Origin: Trametes villosa
Lineage: Eukaryota; Basidiomycota; Agaricomycetes; Polyporales; Polyporaceae
Assembly (NCBI GenBank): GCA_002964805.2
Contig: PUDQ02000010.1
Location: 1,674,001-1,738,000 of the forward strand
Reading direction: 5' to 3'
Length of the DNA stretch: 64,000 nt
The notes under the pieces are model-generated. The model had not been told where the DNA came from, searched no databases, and saw only the letters and a program-made list of their open reading frames with translations. This document shows, one piece after another, positions 37,753-47,588 of the stretch. The number at the start of each line of letters is the position of its first letter. Within the stretch, counting starts at the first letter, position 1. Both the position numbers and the translations under genes were made by a program.

Positions 37753-39180
37753 GTATACATTCAGTGAACCCATCTAGTCATATCTGACTAATTAGTGTAC
37801 CCTATCTAGATAATTTGACTGACTATTTCCAGAGCCTTGCGGCTATCTAGTCACCATATCTAGTTATAATTTCTGGCATAATGTGCTCTTTTCGGACACA
37901 TAAAGTGTATCTAGATATACTAGTCCACTTGGATGACTAGATACGGCACCTGTGACTAGATGTTGCACGACTAGATAGACGTCTGACTAGATGCTGTTCT
38001 AACTAGATATCACACAACTAGATAGATATTTGACTAGATGTCCACTTGACTAGTTAAATCACATGACTAGCTGAAAACTTGGGCCCTTGAGATGTATTGT
38101 GCTATATACCGACATGCAACTCTTTCGGCATAAGACTTTGTGCGTTCAGCAACAACTTCTTGTACATTGCTGCTTGACTATCATGATAAATGTTAGTAAG
38201 AACAGATATGCGGCAACAACTGATCTTACCGTGCAGCATACGCTGCTGAACCCCTCTCGGTCCAGGCTGCACTTGGGGAGATCTTCGCGCGTGCTGTCCA
38301 CAGCCGTTGATAATGAATAAAGAAACGCTGCGTGCGGCGCATCTCCTCCTTTACAAGCTCAACTTCTTCGCACCACCGTGTTCGCCTGGCGCTGGCCCGG
38401 AACCATTCAATACGTGCCGCTATGGAGTAGATCAGCACACAATACTATGGTGAGGTGTGATGCTACAGACCTTCGGATGTGTACTCATTGCCCTTCTCTC
38501 CTTGATACCGCTTGTCCCGCCATATCCACGACACTTCTTTCTTCTTCATCCCAGGCTGTTCCTGTGCATGATATAAGTTCAGCTGTACGCAATCTTTTGC
38601 CGTCAGCGGTGGGTATTCTGTCTTGTCAACAGCTTGCGCAATCAAGTAGAGCCGTTCACGAGCTAGCTCGTAGTCTTCCCGGTACCGACGGATGTCCTCG
38701 TCGGCCTTATGCACAGTCTTCTGGTTGCGTGTCTTGTCTGATTAGCGGGTATGTTGAAGAACAGTGAAGTGCACCATCATCCTGTCCTGATTATCCTATT
38801 TCTAGATCCAACCACCGCCATCTGGTGCTCGCGCTGATCCTACTGTGTACAGTATCTAGTCAATGTGTATCTAGTCAATGCATATCTAGTCATTGTGTAT
38901 CTAGTCAACCGATGTCTAGTCAATCCTATCTAGTCAATCCTATCTAGTCAATTCTATCTAGTCAATGAATATCTAGTAACGGATGATCTAGTTGTGTGAT
39001 AACTAGTTAAACGGGGTATCTAGTTATGCGCATACAACAACTAGTACACCTTCTTAGAAAGTGTATCTAGATACTGACCGTGACTACTTATTAGTCAGTT
39101 GCGTAGTAGTAACTAGATAGTGACTAGACAGGGGGTGACTAAATAGTCTTAGGTGTCTAGATGGGTTCACTGAAGTGGCT
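37753..39180. mobile_element. 1,428-bp DNA transposon with inverted ends, KDZ-type remnant
   Basis: Both ends carry the same 18-bp inverted sequence, TTCAGTGAACCCATCTAG, set 6-7 bp inside the 8-bp target duplications. Arrays of an ~15-bp unit with core ATCTAGTCA fill 38,860-38,995, and the reverse orientation (TGACTAGAT) recurs through 37,930-38,070. A degenerate transposase fragment lies between. Eight-base duplications are known for hAT and for Zisupton/KDZ elements; the coding remnant favours the latter. Too short to be autonomous. Confidence 0.75.
38226..38770 (-). pseudogene. KDZ (Kyakuja-Dileera-Zisupton) transposase C-terminal remnant
   Basis: Minus-strand text reads ADEDIRRYREDYELARERL, YLIAQAVDKTEYPPLTAKDC, then EVSWIWRDKRYQ. 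After a probable short intron it continues ARIEWFRASARRTRWCEEVE and LVKEEMRRTQRFF. The RRYREDY...VDKTEYPPL...SWIW and RIEW...RWxEEVELxxEEMRR order is what I recall from the C-terminal region of KDZ-family transposases that are abundant in mushroom genomes. Only this C-terminal part is left and stops follow, so the element depends on another copy for movement. Family call rests on recollection, not on a search. Confidence 0.6.
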
Positions 39181-39188
39181 CGTAGGGC
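39181..39188. repeat. 8-bp target-site duplication (right) of the nested DNA element
   Basis: CGTAGGGC, identical to 37745-37752. Confidence 0.85.
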
Positions 39189-42100
39189 ACAAGCCAGCGG
39201 TTCAATAGCAAGATCAAATAGCAGGCACGATATGGGGTCCCCTTGGCGCACACCCCGCCAAACCCTGAAGAAACGGCTTCGGACTCCGTTAACGATCACA
39301 CAGCTCTCGGCTCTGGCGTAGAGGTGGTTCAGGGTTCGGATGAACGTCTCGGGGAAGTTCATCCGCCGGAGGACAGCCCATAGGTAAGCATGGTCAATCT
39401 TATCGTATGCTTTCTCCTGGTCAAGCGCGATTATGGCGCCGTCAAGTTCCTCCGCCTCTGCATATTCGATTACTAGTTGGGACAGCCTGATGTGATCGAA
39501 AATTCGTCGGCCCGGGATGAATCCCGCTTGGTCTTCGTGGACTACGGGCGGGGCTACACGGGCAAGCTTCATCGCAAGGGCCCTCGTCATTAGTTTATAA
39601 TCCGAGTTCAGGAGCGTGATTGGCCTGTAATTGACAATTTCGCGCTTGTCTTTCTTTAGTTTGTACACCGGGCATATCCAGCCGTGGGCAAACTCGGAGC
39701 CCTCAATCATGCCATGGGTCTCAATATCGTTGAAGACACGCTTGAGCGCTGCCGGTAAGTTGACCGCTGAGGCGCCTCGTTTCGCGTCATCCTTGAACCA
39801 CCGCTGATACGCTTTCCATACCTCAGTCGGGAGGCCGTCAAGGCCAGGGGCTTTCCCAGCAGCCGCTCCTGTCAGGGCATCGTCAACATCGTCCTGGTCC
39901 AGGAGGGTGGCCATTTCATCGTTCGCGTCGCCACTCAGTTTGGCCTCAGTGTGCTGGAGTGCAGCGGCGATGTACTCCGCATGGTCCTCGCCATCGCGCA
40001 GTTCATCGTCGTTCTGGAGCTCATTGTAAAAGGTGCGAGCAATCTCAGCCATGGTCCTGGTGTGGTTCGTGTATTCCGGGGGGGAGGTATTCGGTTTTAG
40101 CATCGTATACATTACTTCAGTAACCTCCGGGGTCGTGTTTCCACGCATCCAGTACTTCGACATAGTCTCGGAGTGGGTCCAATGCCTGGCGGCGACGTCT
40201 TTGCGTTTCCACGCAAAGCGTTTCTGCTCTAGCTTCGTGATTCGATCCTGGAGTATAGCAGCCCGCTCCGTTCTCCGGGCCAGTGCATCGTCAGAGAGGC
40301 CATCAGCCGGCGCATCAGTAGTTTCAGCGAGGTCCGCTCTGAGCAGGTCCAGGCGCCTCATCATTTTGGGGATCTTGGACTTGGCTCTCGTCCGTGCTGC
40401 AGCTGTTAGTGCCAGCTTGAAGTCTCGATACACCGTCTGCGGGTTGGCCTCGTCCGTCCGTGCGCCCAGGGCATCAAGGTCAGCTACTAGCGTTCTCGCG
40501 AGCTCCTTCATTGTTTTCTTCATCTCCGGGTCATCAAGGAGATGGGACGGCATTGACCAGCGTCCTTTTCCTATGAACGGTGCCTTATAGTTCTTCAGGG
40601 TCACCACCGCCATCAGATGGTCGGTTGGGATGCCAGGTTCACGGATCCTCCAGTCAGAGCAGTCTTTCAGGACCGAGCTCCTAGCGTATATACGGTCCAA
40701 GCGCGATTGGGAGAGCGTGCTCTCCTGCAAGTAGGTGTAGGCTCTGCGCATCGGGTGTGCCAGGCGCCAGCCGTCTTTCAGGCTGAGTCCGTCACACAGG
40801 TTGCCAAGCGCCTCGCGCGGGGCAAGTGGATCCTCCCTCGGTGGGATCCTGTCCGCCTGCTCTTTGACAACGTTACAGTCTCCTAAAAGCAGGTCTACTC
40901 TTCCCAGGTTCTCGTCTGCAAGGGATTGCCAAAAGGCCGCGTTTGCTGCACCGTCATTCAGCGCATACACATTCAAGATGCGCAGGGCTCGGTCTTCCGA
41001 CCACTGGATGGTGAGCAGGAGCGCACGGCCCAGAACAACAACTCTCATCGTCGGCTTACAGTCTTTGAGGATGCGCTTATTTACAGCAAATGCAACACCC
41101 CGTGCGCCTGTCGCGTTCACTGGATCTGGCGAGTGGAATATATCCATGTATCTTCCGAAGACATTTTGCAGGCTCGTCGCCCGCTCATCGCTCAGGTGCG
41201 TCTCTTGGAGCGCGAGGACGGCTATCTTTTCGTCACGGACAAGCTGATTGACGAGGAGCCATTTGCTCGACCCGTTCGCGCGATTCTCTGTGCCGTATCC
41301 TTTCATATTTAGCGTAGCTATACTGATTCTGGCCTTCGAGCGGGGCCTCCGCGGACGTCCACCCAAAGGAGGGCTGCTATGTTCACCCGTCGCACTCCCC
41401 GACCCCGTCGCCGCGCCCGGAGACGGATAGGAGTTTACTCCTCCGTCCTCGGTCGGCCTAGCAGGTCCGGCGGCGCCCATAGCGTTACCAGAGCTGTTAG
41501 GCCACTGCGCGGCGCTGCCACCGTTGCCAGAGCCATGATCATCGGAGGCGGAGCTGGCAGGGGGGTCACCCGCCCCTCCCAAGGCAATGGATCGTGCACC
41601 GTTTACTGGCTCGTTGTTCCGTTGATAATGGGCATTTGTGTTTCGAGGGTTCGTGGTTGGTTATGTCCCATGCCGCCATCAACCAGGGCGGTAGGTAAGG
41701 CTGCATATCCCTGCACCCGTGGGCGACTATGCGTTCAGAGCGCACGCCTCTCCTCTGCTCGGATCGGCACGCTCGTCTGCTTCAGCCTCTCGGCGCGGGT
41801 CGTCGAGGCCTCAATAGGCCACCGCTGTGATACTCCGGCTTTCCTGAGCCCGTAGGCTAGTAAATTGGGCACAGAGTAGGTCCCCTCGCGTGTTGCTTTG
41901 GGTGAGCTGCAGAATCTCTAGCAGCCGCGCGGGTTCGCAGGCATGTACTTATAGACGGGGACCATGTCCGCCTAAGCCTACACCAGACCGGTTTCCAGTG
42001 TTGGTTCTGTGTGGCAAAGCACACACCAAGATATGTGCAGAGAGATATTATTGGGGTACTTAGAGCTGGCAGGGAGAGCGGAACTTTACAAGCGAGCGAG

Positions 42101-42247
42101 TTCATTACGCGAAACTAACAAGAGGGGCGCACGACGCGAGCAAGGCCGGCTACCTAGGGGTGCGGCACGCGTTGCTACCCAGTCACGGTCCAAGAGTATA
42201 GGCTACTAGCAGGGCACATCCCGCGCTTCAAGAAGAGGACCGCCGCC

Positions 42248-45200
42248 TTAGTTCGGCTGGAAGGGGCCCTGGCTCATCGGCGGCTTGGAGGCGCGGCGGC
42301 TCCTGTGCGAGCCTGAGCGTCCTTGCTGGCCCCGCTGGCGTTGGTTTTTGGCCGGGGGATGTCCAGGCTGCGAGTACTGTGTCGAGTACGCCTGCGGGTA
42401 CGGGGGTGCGTATAGCGCGTGATAGGGGAGGTACTGCGGGGGCGGGTACGGCTGGGGGTGGATGGTGTAGCGCTGCCCGTCATCGCGCACAGCGTGGTGC
42501 TGGCGGTGTCCACCTCTCGGCCCGTTGCGCGAGGGCTGTTCATCGTACGAGTCGGCGCGGGCGCGCGCGTCCGTCGCGCGCGAGGGTCCAGCTTGCGGCG
42601 GTCCGTCCCGGTCCATTGGGCGCGCGTGGTTCACGGGCGCGGCGTCGTTCCACACGGCGGGCGGGCCCGGCGGCGCGTCTCGCGGCGTCCAGGGGGCGTC
42701 AGGAGGGGGGTGCTGGGAGTACGGCGGAGGCTCCCACGTCAGAGGGTAGGCCTGGGCCTCTTGCGCAGGCTGTGCCGGGTGCGCGCGCAGCGTAGGGTGC
42801 GCGCGGTGCGCGTACTGCGCGTGGTACGGAGTCGGCGCGGTCTGTTCGTACTGCGTCGAGGGTGCGTTTGCCACGGTTTTGACAGGGCGCGTAGGCTGCG
42901 TGGCGGGCGCGGATGTTGCCGCGCGCGGGTCCGTCCATTTGAGGGGGTAGTAGTCGCTTACGGCAGGCGGGCGCGCATCTCGAGGCAGACGCTGCTCGGG
43001 CTCAAGGGGCGCAGACGTCAGGTGCGTGGTTGGGGCCGTGCTGCTCGGGCGGCTGCCGGCCTCGTCCGCGCCGTTCTTCTTCCAGTGCGGGCCGCGTCCC
43101 GAGAGGTCGAGGATGAGGCTGCCCGTCCAGCCAGGAACCGAGAGGAACGGGCAATTCAGCGCGTCATGATCCTCGCCGTGGCATCCCGCGCACCGACGCG
43201 GCGGGCACGGGATGCCCTTCTCGTCGATGAAGGGCGTGTCGATCACAAGGTAGCGAAGCGCCACCAGCCAGTCGTGCCACGCGAGATGCAGGGGCGGGGG
43301 CACAGGCGGAGCGCGGTACGCGGAAGCGATGAGATCGCCGTACGAGCCGTCAGCACGGCGCTCGCGATAGGTCTTGACTTCAAAGCCCCGGATGATCTTC
43401 TTTGCTTCTTCGTCTAGCTCCTCGCCCTCCAGCGGGCACCCACTAGCCACGAGAAGCTCGGCAAGGGACTCCACACGCTCGACGCTCATATACGTCTCGA
43501 TGATCGCGTCGCGGATGAGAGCTTCGTGGTGGGACCCGAAGCCCTGGTAGGAGCCTCCCCACGCGGACGGACCCGTGTTGACCGGGAGGATGTGGAGGCT
43601 CAGCTCGTCTCCTGGCCAAGTCGTACGCGAGCGGACGGTCGCCATCGCGCCAGGCGAGAAGTGTCTGGCCAGCCAAGCAACCGGATGGGGCCCGTCCTGC
43701 GAGGTGGACACATCTTTGGAAGGGGAGATGATTTCAAAACCGGTCTCCTGCGTGATGTTTTCGAACATTTTAACGATGCGGTCCTTGAGGGCGCGGCGGT
43801 ACTTGCTGTTCCCGTAGAAGTCCGTCTGGCCGTGCGGGTGGAAAATGAGATCCTTGCTCGGGTCGAGCGTGGCCCAGAACTGCTTCATGTGGCAGAGGCC
43901 GATTAAGGCGCTGTCGTATCCCGCACCATAGCGCTGGGGAAAGCCGGACGCCGGTGGGTCGAGGATCCGCTCCTCGCCGTAGAAGGTGTACGTCGCAGCA
44001 GCCACAGTATTCGTTGGGGGCGGGGCCGGCTGCAGGGGAGCAGCCGCATACTGCGCCAGAGGAGCGGCATGAGCGGGAGCAGCGTGGGCGTGGATCGGCG
44101 CGTGGATGGATGCGGCGAGGGGGGCGGGTTGAGCAGGAGCTGGCATCGGCAGGTGAGCGGGAGGAGTGCTTGCTCCGAGCGCGCCGGCAAGGCTCGAGTC
44201 CTTCGAGATGGTCGGGACGGGACGGGGCATCGGGTTCTGCCAGCACAACTTCGCGCCGCTCAGGCAGTCAGCAGTGTGCGTGTGCCCTAGGCTGTCGACA
44301 TCCATGGGCTCCTCGTGCACGGGCGTGAGCTCGGGGAGTCCGGCAAGCATACGTCTCCCAGCAGCCAGGGTAGGCGTCAGCACGGTGCTCCCCGGCGAGG
44401 CCGGGATGGGCACATTCATCGGATCCGGCTGCAGGCAGGCGCGCACAGGGCCAGCATGCTTCAGGATCGTTAGTACTGTACGTGCATGTTGCGCGATTTG
44501 GGCTCACATGGCTGCCGTTCATCGGCATGCTAACCGTGCCTGCAGACAGGCCAGCTGCGGCCTGCGTCGGGAGATACTCCAGCGCGGCGCTAGCTGTGGC
44601 AACTTGGGGGGAGGCCGGTGGATGCAGGGCGGGCCCGTGTCGCCCGGACGTGATGACCTGGAGGGCGAGCGACTGGAGCTGGTTCGCCGACGACTCCGGC
44701 ATTAGCGCTGCGTACTCGGCGAACCACTCCTGTTCTGTCGCAGCCATCCTAGCAATATAGCTTTGGACAAGCTCGGGCGTGGTGAGACGGCTGAGGGGGA
44801 TGGTGTGTGCTGGAGGGGGAGGCGGCTGCGGCACGGGCACCGGTGCGGCTTGCTGTACGGCAGGCGCCAGTACAGGAGGGGGCGCGGCGACGGGTTGGTT
44901 TGCGTTCGGCGCTGGGGCGGGGACTCCGCCAGCGTGCTGCGCCTGTGCCGGGACGGGGGTGTCTGTGCGAACAACAGCAGCGTCTTGGGGCGGGGAGATC
45001 GACGCTCTGAAGCGCTTGCGCGTTCGTCGGCCAGAAGCGGTAGCCGCAGCTTGCTGGGAGGCCGGTGCAGTACCAGCGGGGCGGCGCAGGGATTCAGGGA
45101 GAGGGGTGGGCGTACTTGGGATAGACGTGTCACTGAAGTCGCTCATATTGAGCCAGTCCGAGCTGCGGATGTTCTCCTCCAACGTTGCCGAGACATCCGT

Positions 45201-45470
45201 CTGGTGTCCTAAGGCGCCAGCTCCTCTGTCACTCGCTCCCGGGGTCGGAGTCGTTTCTCCAGGGGCAAGGGGCGACGCGGCAGGGTGGACGTTGGGGAGG
45301 AAGGGGGACGTGCTGCCGTCGGCCGCGTCGAGCAGATTCTGCGGCGTCTGGCCAGGAAAGGGCAGCGCGTTCTCACCCGGATCGTCTAGGTGGATCTGGA
45401 GTCAGGAATATTCAGGCAGACACGCAGTTATCATACCAGGGGAGCTGATTCTGTAGGCAGCTGAGCTCAT
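42248..45470 (-). CDS. LINE ORF1: Gag-like protein with zinc knuckle, apparently spliced
   Basis: Modelled as three exons: 45470-45437, 45385-44508 and 44458-42248 (1,040 residues). The 51-bp and 49-bp gaps look like ordinary fungal introns: GTATGA...CCTAG, and GTGAGC with a TACTAAC branch sequence and a GAAG end; removing both gives one open frame from MSSAAYRISSP. The N-terminal 400 residues are Pro/Ala-rich; a conserved block follows (TYTFYGEERILDPPASGF, LCHMKQFWATLDPSKDL) and then WHDWLVALRYLVIDTPF. The Cys/His knuckle is CAGCHGEDHDALNCPF, close to the C-x2-C-x-DH-x-CPF type seen in mushroom LINE ORF1 proteins. The tail is Pro/Gln/Tyr-rich. Its role is binding element RNA. If splicing does not occur, ORF1 would end at 44268 and resume in another frame. 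Confidence 0.75.
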
Positions 45471-45889
45471 CGTGCACAGGGCGGGCGGGCAGGCGGCGGT
45501 CGGCGTGCGGTGGCAGGGGCGCAGGGCGCGGGGCGGGGGAGGAGCACGACCGCCATCTTCACGCGCACACCGTGCTTAAGTGCGCGCGCGGTCACCCCTC
45601 CGTCGGGTCCTCGGGCTCGGCAGACGTCGCGCTCGACCTTGCGCGGGAGGTACTCATAGCCGTTTGAGGGCATCGCGGGAGGCGCCGCACAGAGTGTGCA
45701 TTCGTTTTCCTCGTTGGGCTGGGTGGCTGTGCCTCGCTCACGTGGCTCCGCGGGATCCGGGCCCGGCACTCTGCAGGTTCCCGAGTGAGTGGCTTGATAC
45801 GGCCATCCCAGGGAACCGGGCCGTCTCAGGACTCTGTATGCGGCCAGTAGGCTCGCATCGCGCTCAGTATGCCAGATTCGGCCAGGCAT
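45467..45889 (-). CDS. Small ORF upstream of LINE ORF1, overlapping it by ATGA
   Basis: A 140-codon frame from the ATG at 45889 (MPGRIWHTERDASLLAAYR) ends with a TGA that shares bases with the ORF1 start codon. It is open further upstream from non-ATG codons. The first half looks protein-like (PGSLGWPYQATHSGTC); the second half is Arg/Pro-rich. No family is recognised. It may be a genuine 5' ORF of the LINE or open by chance in GC-rich DNA. Confidence 0.3.
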   Translation of the reverse strand: MPGRIWHTERDASLLAAYRVLRRPGSLGWPYQATHSGTCRVPGPDPAEPRERGTATQPNEENECTLCAAPPAMPSNGYEYLPRKVERDVCRARGPDGGVTARALKHGVRVKMAVVLLPRPAPCAPATARRPPPARPPCAR

Positions 45890-46117
45890 AGTTCGGTTCT
45901 CTGTCAGGATCGGTTTCAGGTCGTCCCAGAGGGGCAGGTCAGGCTCAGATCGGTTCAAGAAAGCGGGATCTTGTGTATATTAGGCTTCCCGCTCGGCTCG
46001 CGCCCTGTTCAGAACGCTCATCTGGGCTACCCTTCCCTTCCCGCGTCTCCTCAGTCACTCCGCGTCATCTGACCACTGGCCCTCGCTCTCCGAGTCTTCG
46101 GGTTCGTGAACCGCGCT

Positions 46118-46591
46118 TCAGGAGTGCTCGTCGTATCCGACGTAAGTCCGCGGAATGATGTCCATGTCGCGTTCCAGGGGGACATGGCGTGTGTGTGGGA
46201 GGAGGGGGAGGAGGAGGAGACGTAGTGCAAATCGCCAGGGCTCCAGACGCACGGTGACACCTTGTCGGTGCTGGATCGAGAGGTATGCGAATCCGATCGT
46301 GGATCGAGGATCGTCGTTCTTGACAATAAATTCTGTGACGGCCAGCTCCATCGTCCGTACGCCAGTGATTGCACCAGCGATACCCGCAGGCACGGCTTCG
46401 TATCCATCAGATAATCGGCCGTTACGGAGGCTCTTCGAGAGGATGAAGACGCGGACACTGAGGCCTATGGCGAGTGGGGCGAGGGGGGGGATAACAACGT
46501 CGATGAAGGAGACCTCAAGGATGCGGCCGCCTCTAGGTAGGCTTGCCGGTGCTCGGCCTCTCTCTTTAGCGTAGACACTGATCGCGTTCAT
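46118..46591 (-). CDS. Unrecognised 157-residue protein inside the LINE 5' region
   Basis: The frame starts MNAISVYAKERGRAPASLPR and includes VSFIDVVIPPLAPLAIGLSV, DGYEAVPAGIAGAITGVRTM and WRFALRLLLLPLLPHTRHV. A TATAAAG-like sequence lies near 46,670-46,680, about 80-90 bp upstream of the ATG, and the leader between them is pyrimidine-rich, which is what a functional fungal promoter looks like. I do not recognise the family. It could be a LINE-borne 5' ORF or part of a separate nested insertion. Confidence 0.35.
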   Translation of the reverse strand: MNAISVYAKERGRAPASLPRGGRILEVSFIDVVIPPLAPLAIGLSVRVFILSKSLRNGRLSDGYEAVPAGIAGAITGVRTMELAVTEFIVKNDDPRSTIGFAYLSIQHRQGVTVRLEPWRFALRLLLLPLLPHTRHVPLERDMDIIPRTYVGYDEHS

Positions 46592-47250
46592 TGTAGAGGA
46601 TGGGTGCGGCGGTCGCAGAGGCACAGCTGGGGAGGTCTGTTGTAGCGAGAGCAAACACGCTTGGGATGTGTGGGCTTTATAGTTCTAGAGAACAGGGCAG
46701 TTTTAGATTTTTTCTGCCCTGGAACATGTAGATAGTGCACGCCGGGCGGGAGCGGCGGCGTCGCAAGCGAATTGGAGTCCAATTGGGACATTTTTGGGAT
46801 ATGTTTTAGCATGGAAGGGCAGAGGGGGGTCTGGACTTGATGGGGTAGGGCAGCAGGGCTGGAGGAAACACCACTGTGCATGGGGTTCTAGGCCCAACAG
46901 ACTGGGAAGGCCAGCACATGAAGCTCCTCGGCGGATTCGGGAGCGAAAAAGCGTCGCGTTGGGATGGGGCCCGTGATGGGCAGGACACGATTGGCCAGCA
47001 GTGCGGCTAGCGTTCATGCTCTCGTCCAGCTTCATTCGTGCATGGCAGCGGCAGTAGTGGAAGGGACGGGTCTCCGGAAGTCGCCAGAGAAAGACTGCAT
47101 TCCCATGTTCGTTCTACCGTCAGGCGCTCTCGATCGGCGGTTCATGCAGGGGAGGCGCTCGTTGCGTCGTCCTTGTGGGTGTACAAGCTACAGGACACCT
47201 CGCATACATGGGTCATCAGGTTAGGCAGGGCAATCATCCGCTAGCTCGTA

Positions 47251-47369
47251 GGCATTCGCAGTTCACGGGCATCTGCACCACACAGGCATCCGCGTCGCGC
47301 AGGCATCCGCGTCGCGCAGGCATCCGCGTCATGCGGGCATCCGCGCTACGCGGGCATCCGCCATCGCAG
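47251..47369. repeat. Seven 17-bp tandem units in the LINE 5' region
   Basis: Units begin at 47251, 47268, 47285, 47302, 47319, 47336 and 47353. The best units read GGCATCCGCGTCGCGCA. The spacing is exact and the outer units are diverged. It lies ~200-320 bp inside the LINE 5' boundary, where promoter monomers occur in other LINEs. Confidence 0.85.
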
Positions 47370-47571
47370 GCGATTGGCAGGCATACTTACCATTAGTGCT
47401 ACTTAGACACGTCCGTATGCTCACACAGAGGGCAGGCTTCGAGGCTCTAGATGTCTACGCTCTATGGACGTTTCAATACATACGTTTTCTCCAAGTTTGC
47501 GTCTTCCGCTCGCTGGGGGGAGCAGCGTGGGAAAGGCGCAGGTGGTGGTGGTACGAGATCAAGGAGCCCCC

Positions 47572-47588
47572 ATGCGTGAGTAATTCTT
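47572..47588. repeat. 17-bp target-site duplication of the LINE, 5' side
   Basis: ATGCGTGAGTAATTCTT, identical to 34853-34869; it encodes part of KNYSR in the interrupted gypsy pol. Confidence 0.9.

Larger units (their letters stand above)
35053..41582 (-). pseudogene. LINE ORF2: APE endonuclease, reverse transcriptase, RNase H (split by a DNA element)
   Basis: N-terminal endonuclease motifs: ISIATLNMKGYG, LQETHLSDE, LLLGDCNVV, SQSRLDRIYA and PTDHL. Reverse transcriptase: YRPITLLNSDYKLMTRALA, QAGFIPGRRIFDH, ALDQEKAYDKIDH, GVRQGDPISCLLF, then beyond the insertion KLFADDTTLYL. The RNase H has FTDGSARDNGQG, AAELYAVEMAH, IVSDSRYVIDGL and NEEADQLASL, with a zinc-like CSACNSPDSMDHLLTEC between it and the C-terminus. 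No stop or frameshift is seen other than the insertion at 37,745-39,188, so this copy was young when hit. The frame is open upstream of 41,582 for ~35 more codons without an ATG, so the initiation site is unclear. Confidence 0.88.
34870..47571 (-). mobile_element. Tad-like LINE (non-LTR retrotransposon), about 11.3 kb, interrupted
   Basis: Bounded by a perfect 17-bp direct repeat and ending on the minus strand in an A run, with gypsy coding sequence continuing on both sides. Order on the minus strand: ~2.1-kb 5' region with 17-bp tandem repeats and two small ORFs, ORF1 (zinc-knuckle protein), a 0.67-kb spacer, ORF2 (APE endonuclease, reverse transcriptase, RNase H), and a ~180-bp 3' UTR. APE plus RNase H fits the Tad1/I-type groups. 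A 1,428-bp DNA element sits in the reverse transcriptase. Without it and its 8-bp duplication the LINE would be about 11.27 kb, long for this class. Confidence 0.88.

Noticed and set aside
42419..43417. 332-codon plus-strand Arg-rich frame
   Set aside because: Antisense to the LINE ORF1 tail; composition reflects Pro/Ala codons of the real frame.
47251..47369. Possible CRISPR array
   Set aside because: Units are 17 bp, directly abutting without spacers, and this is fungal nuclear DNA.
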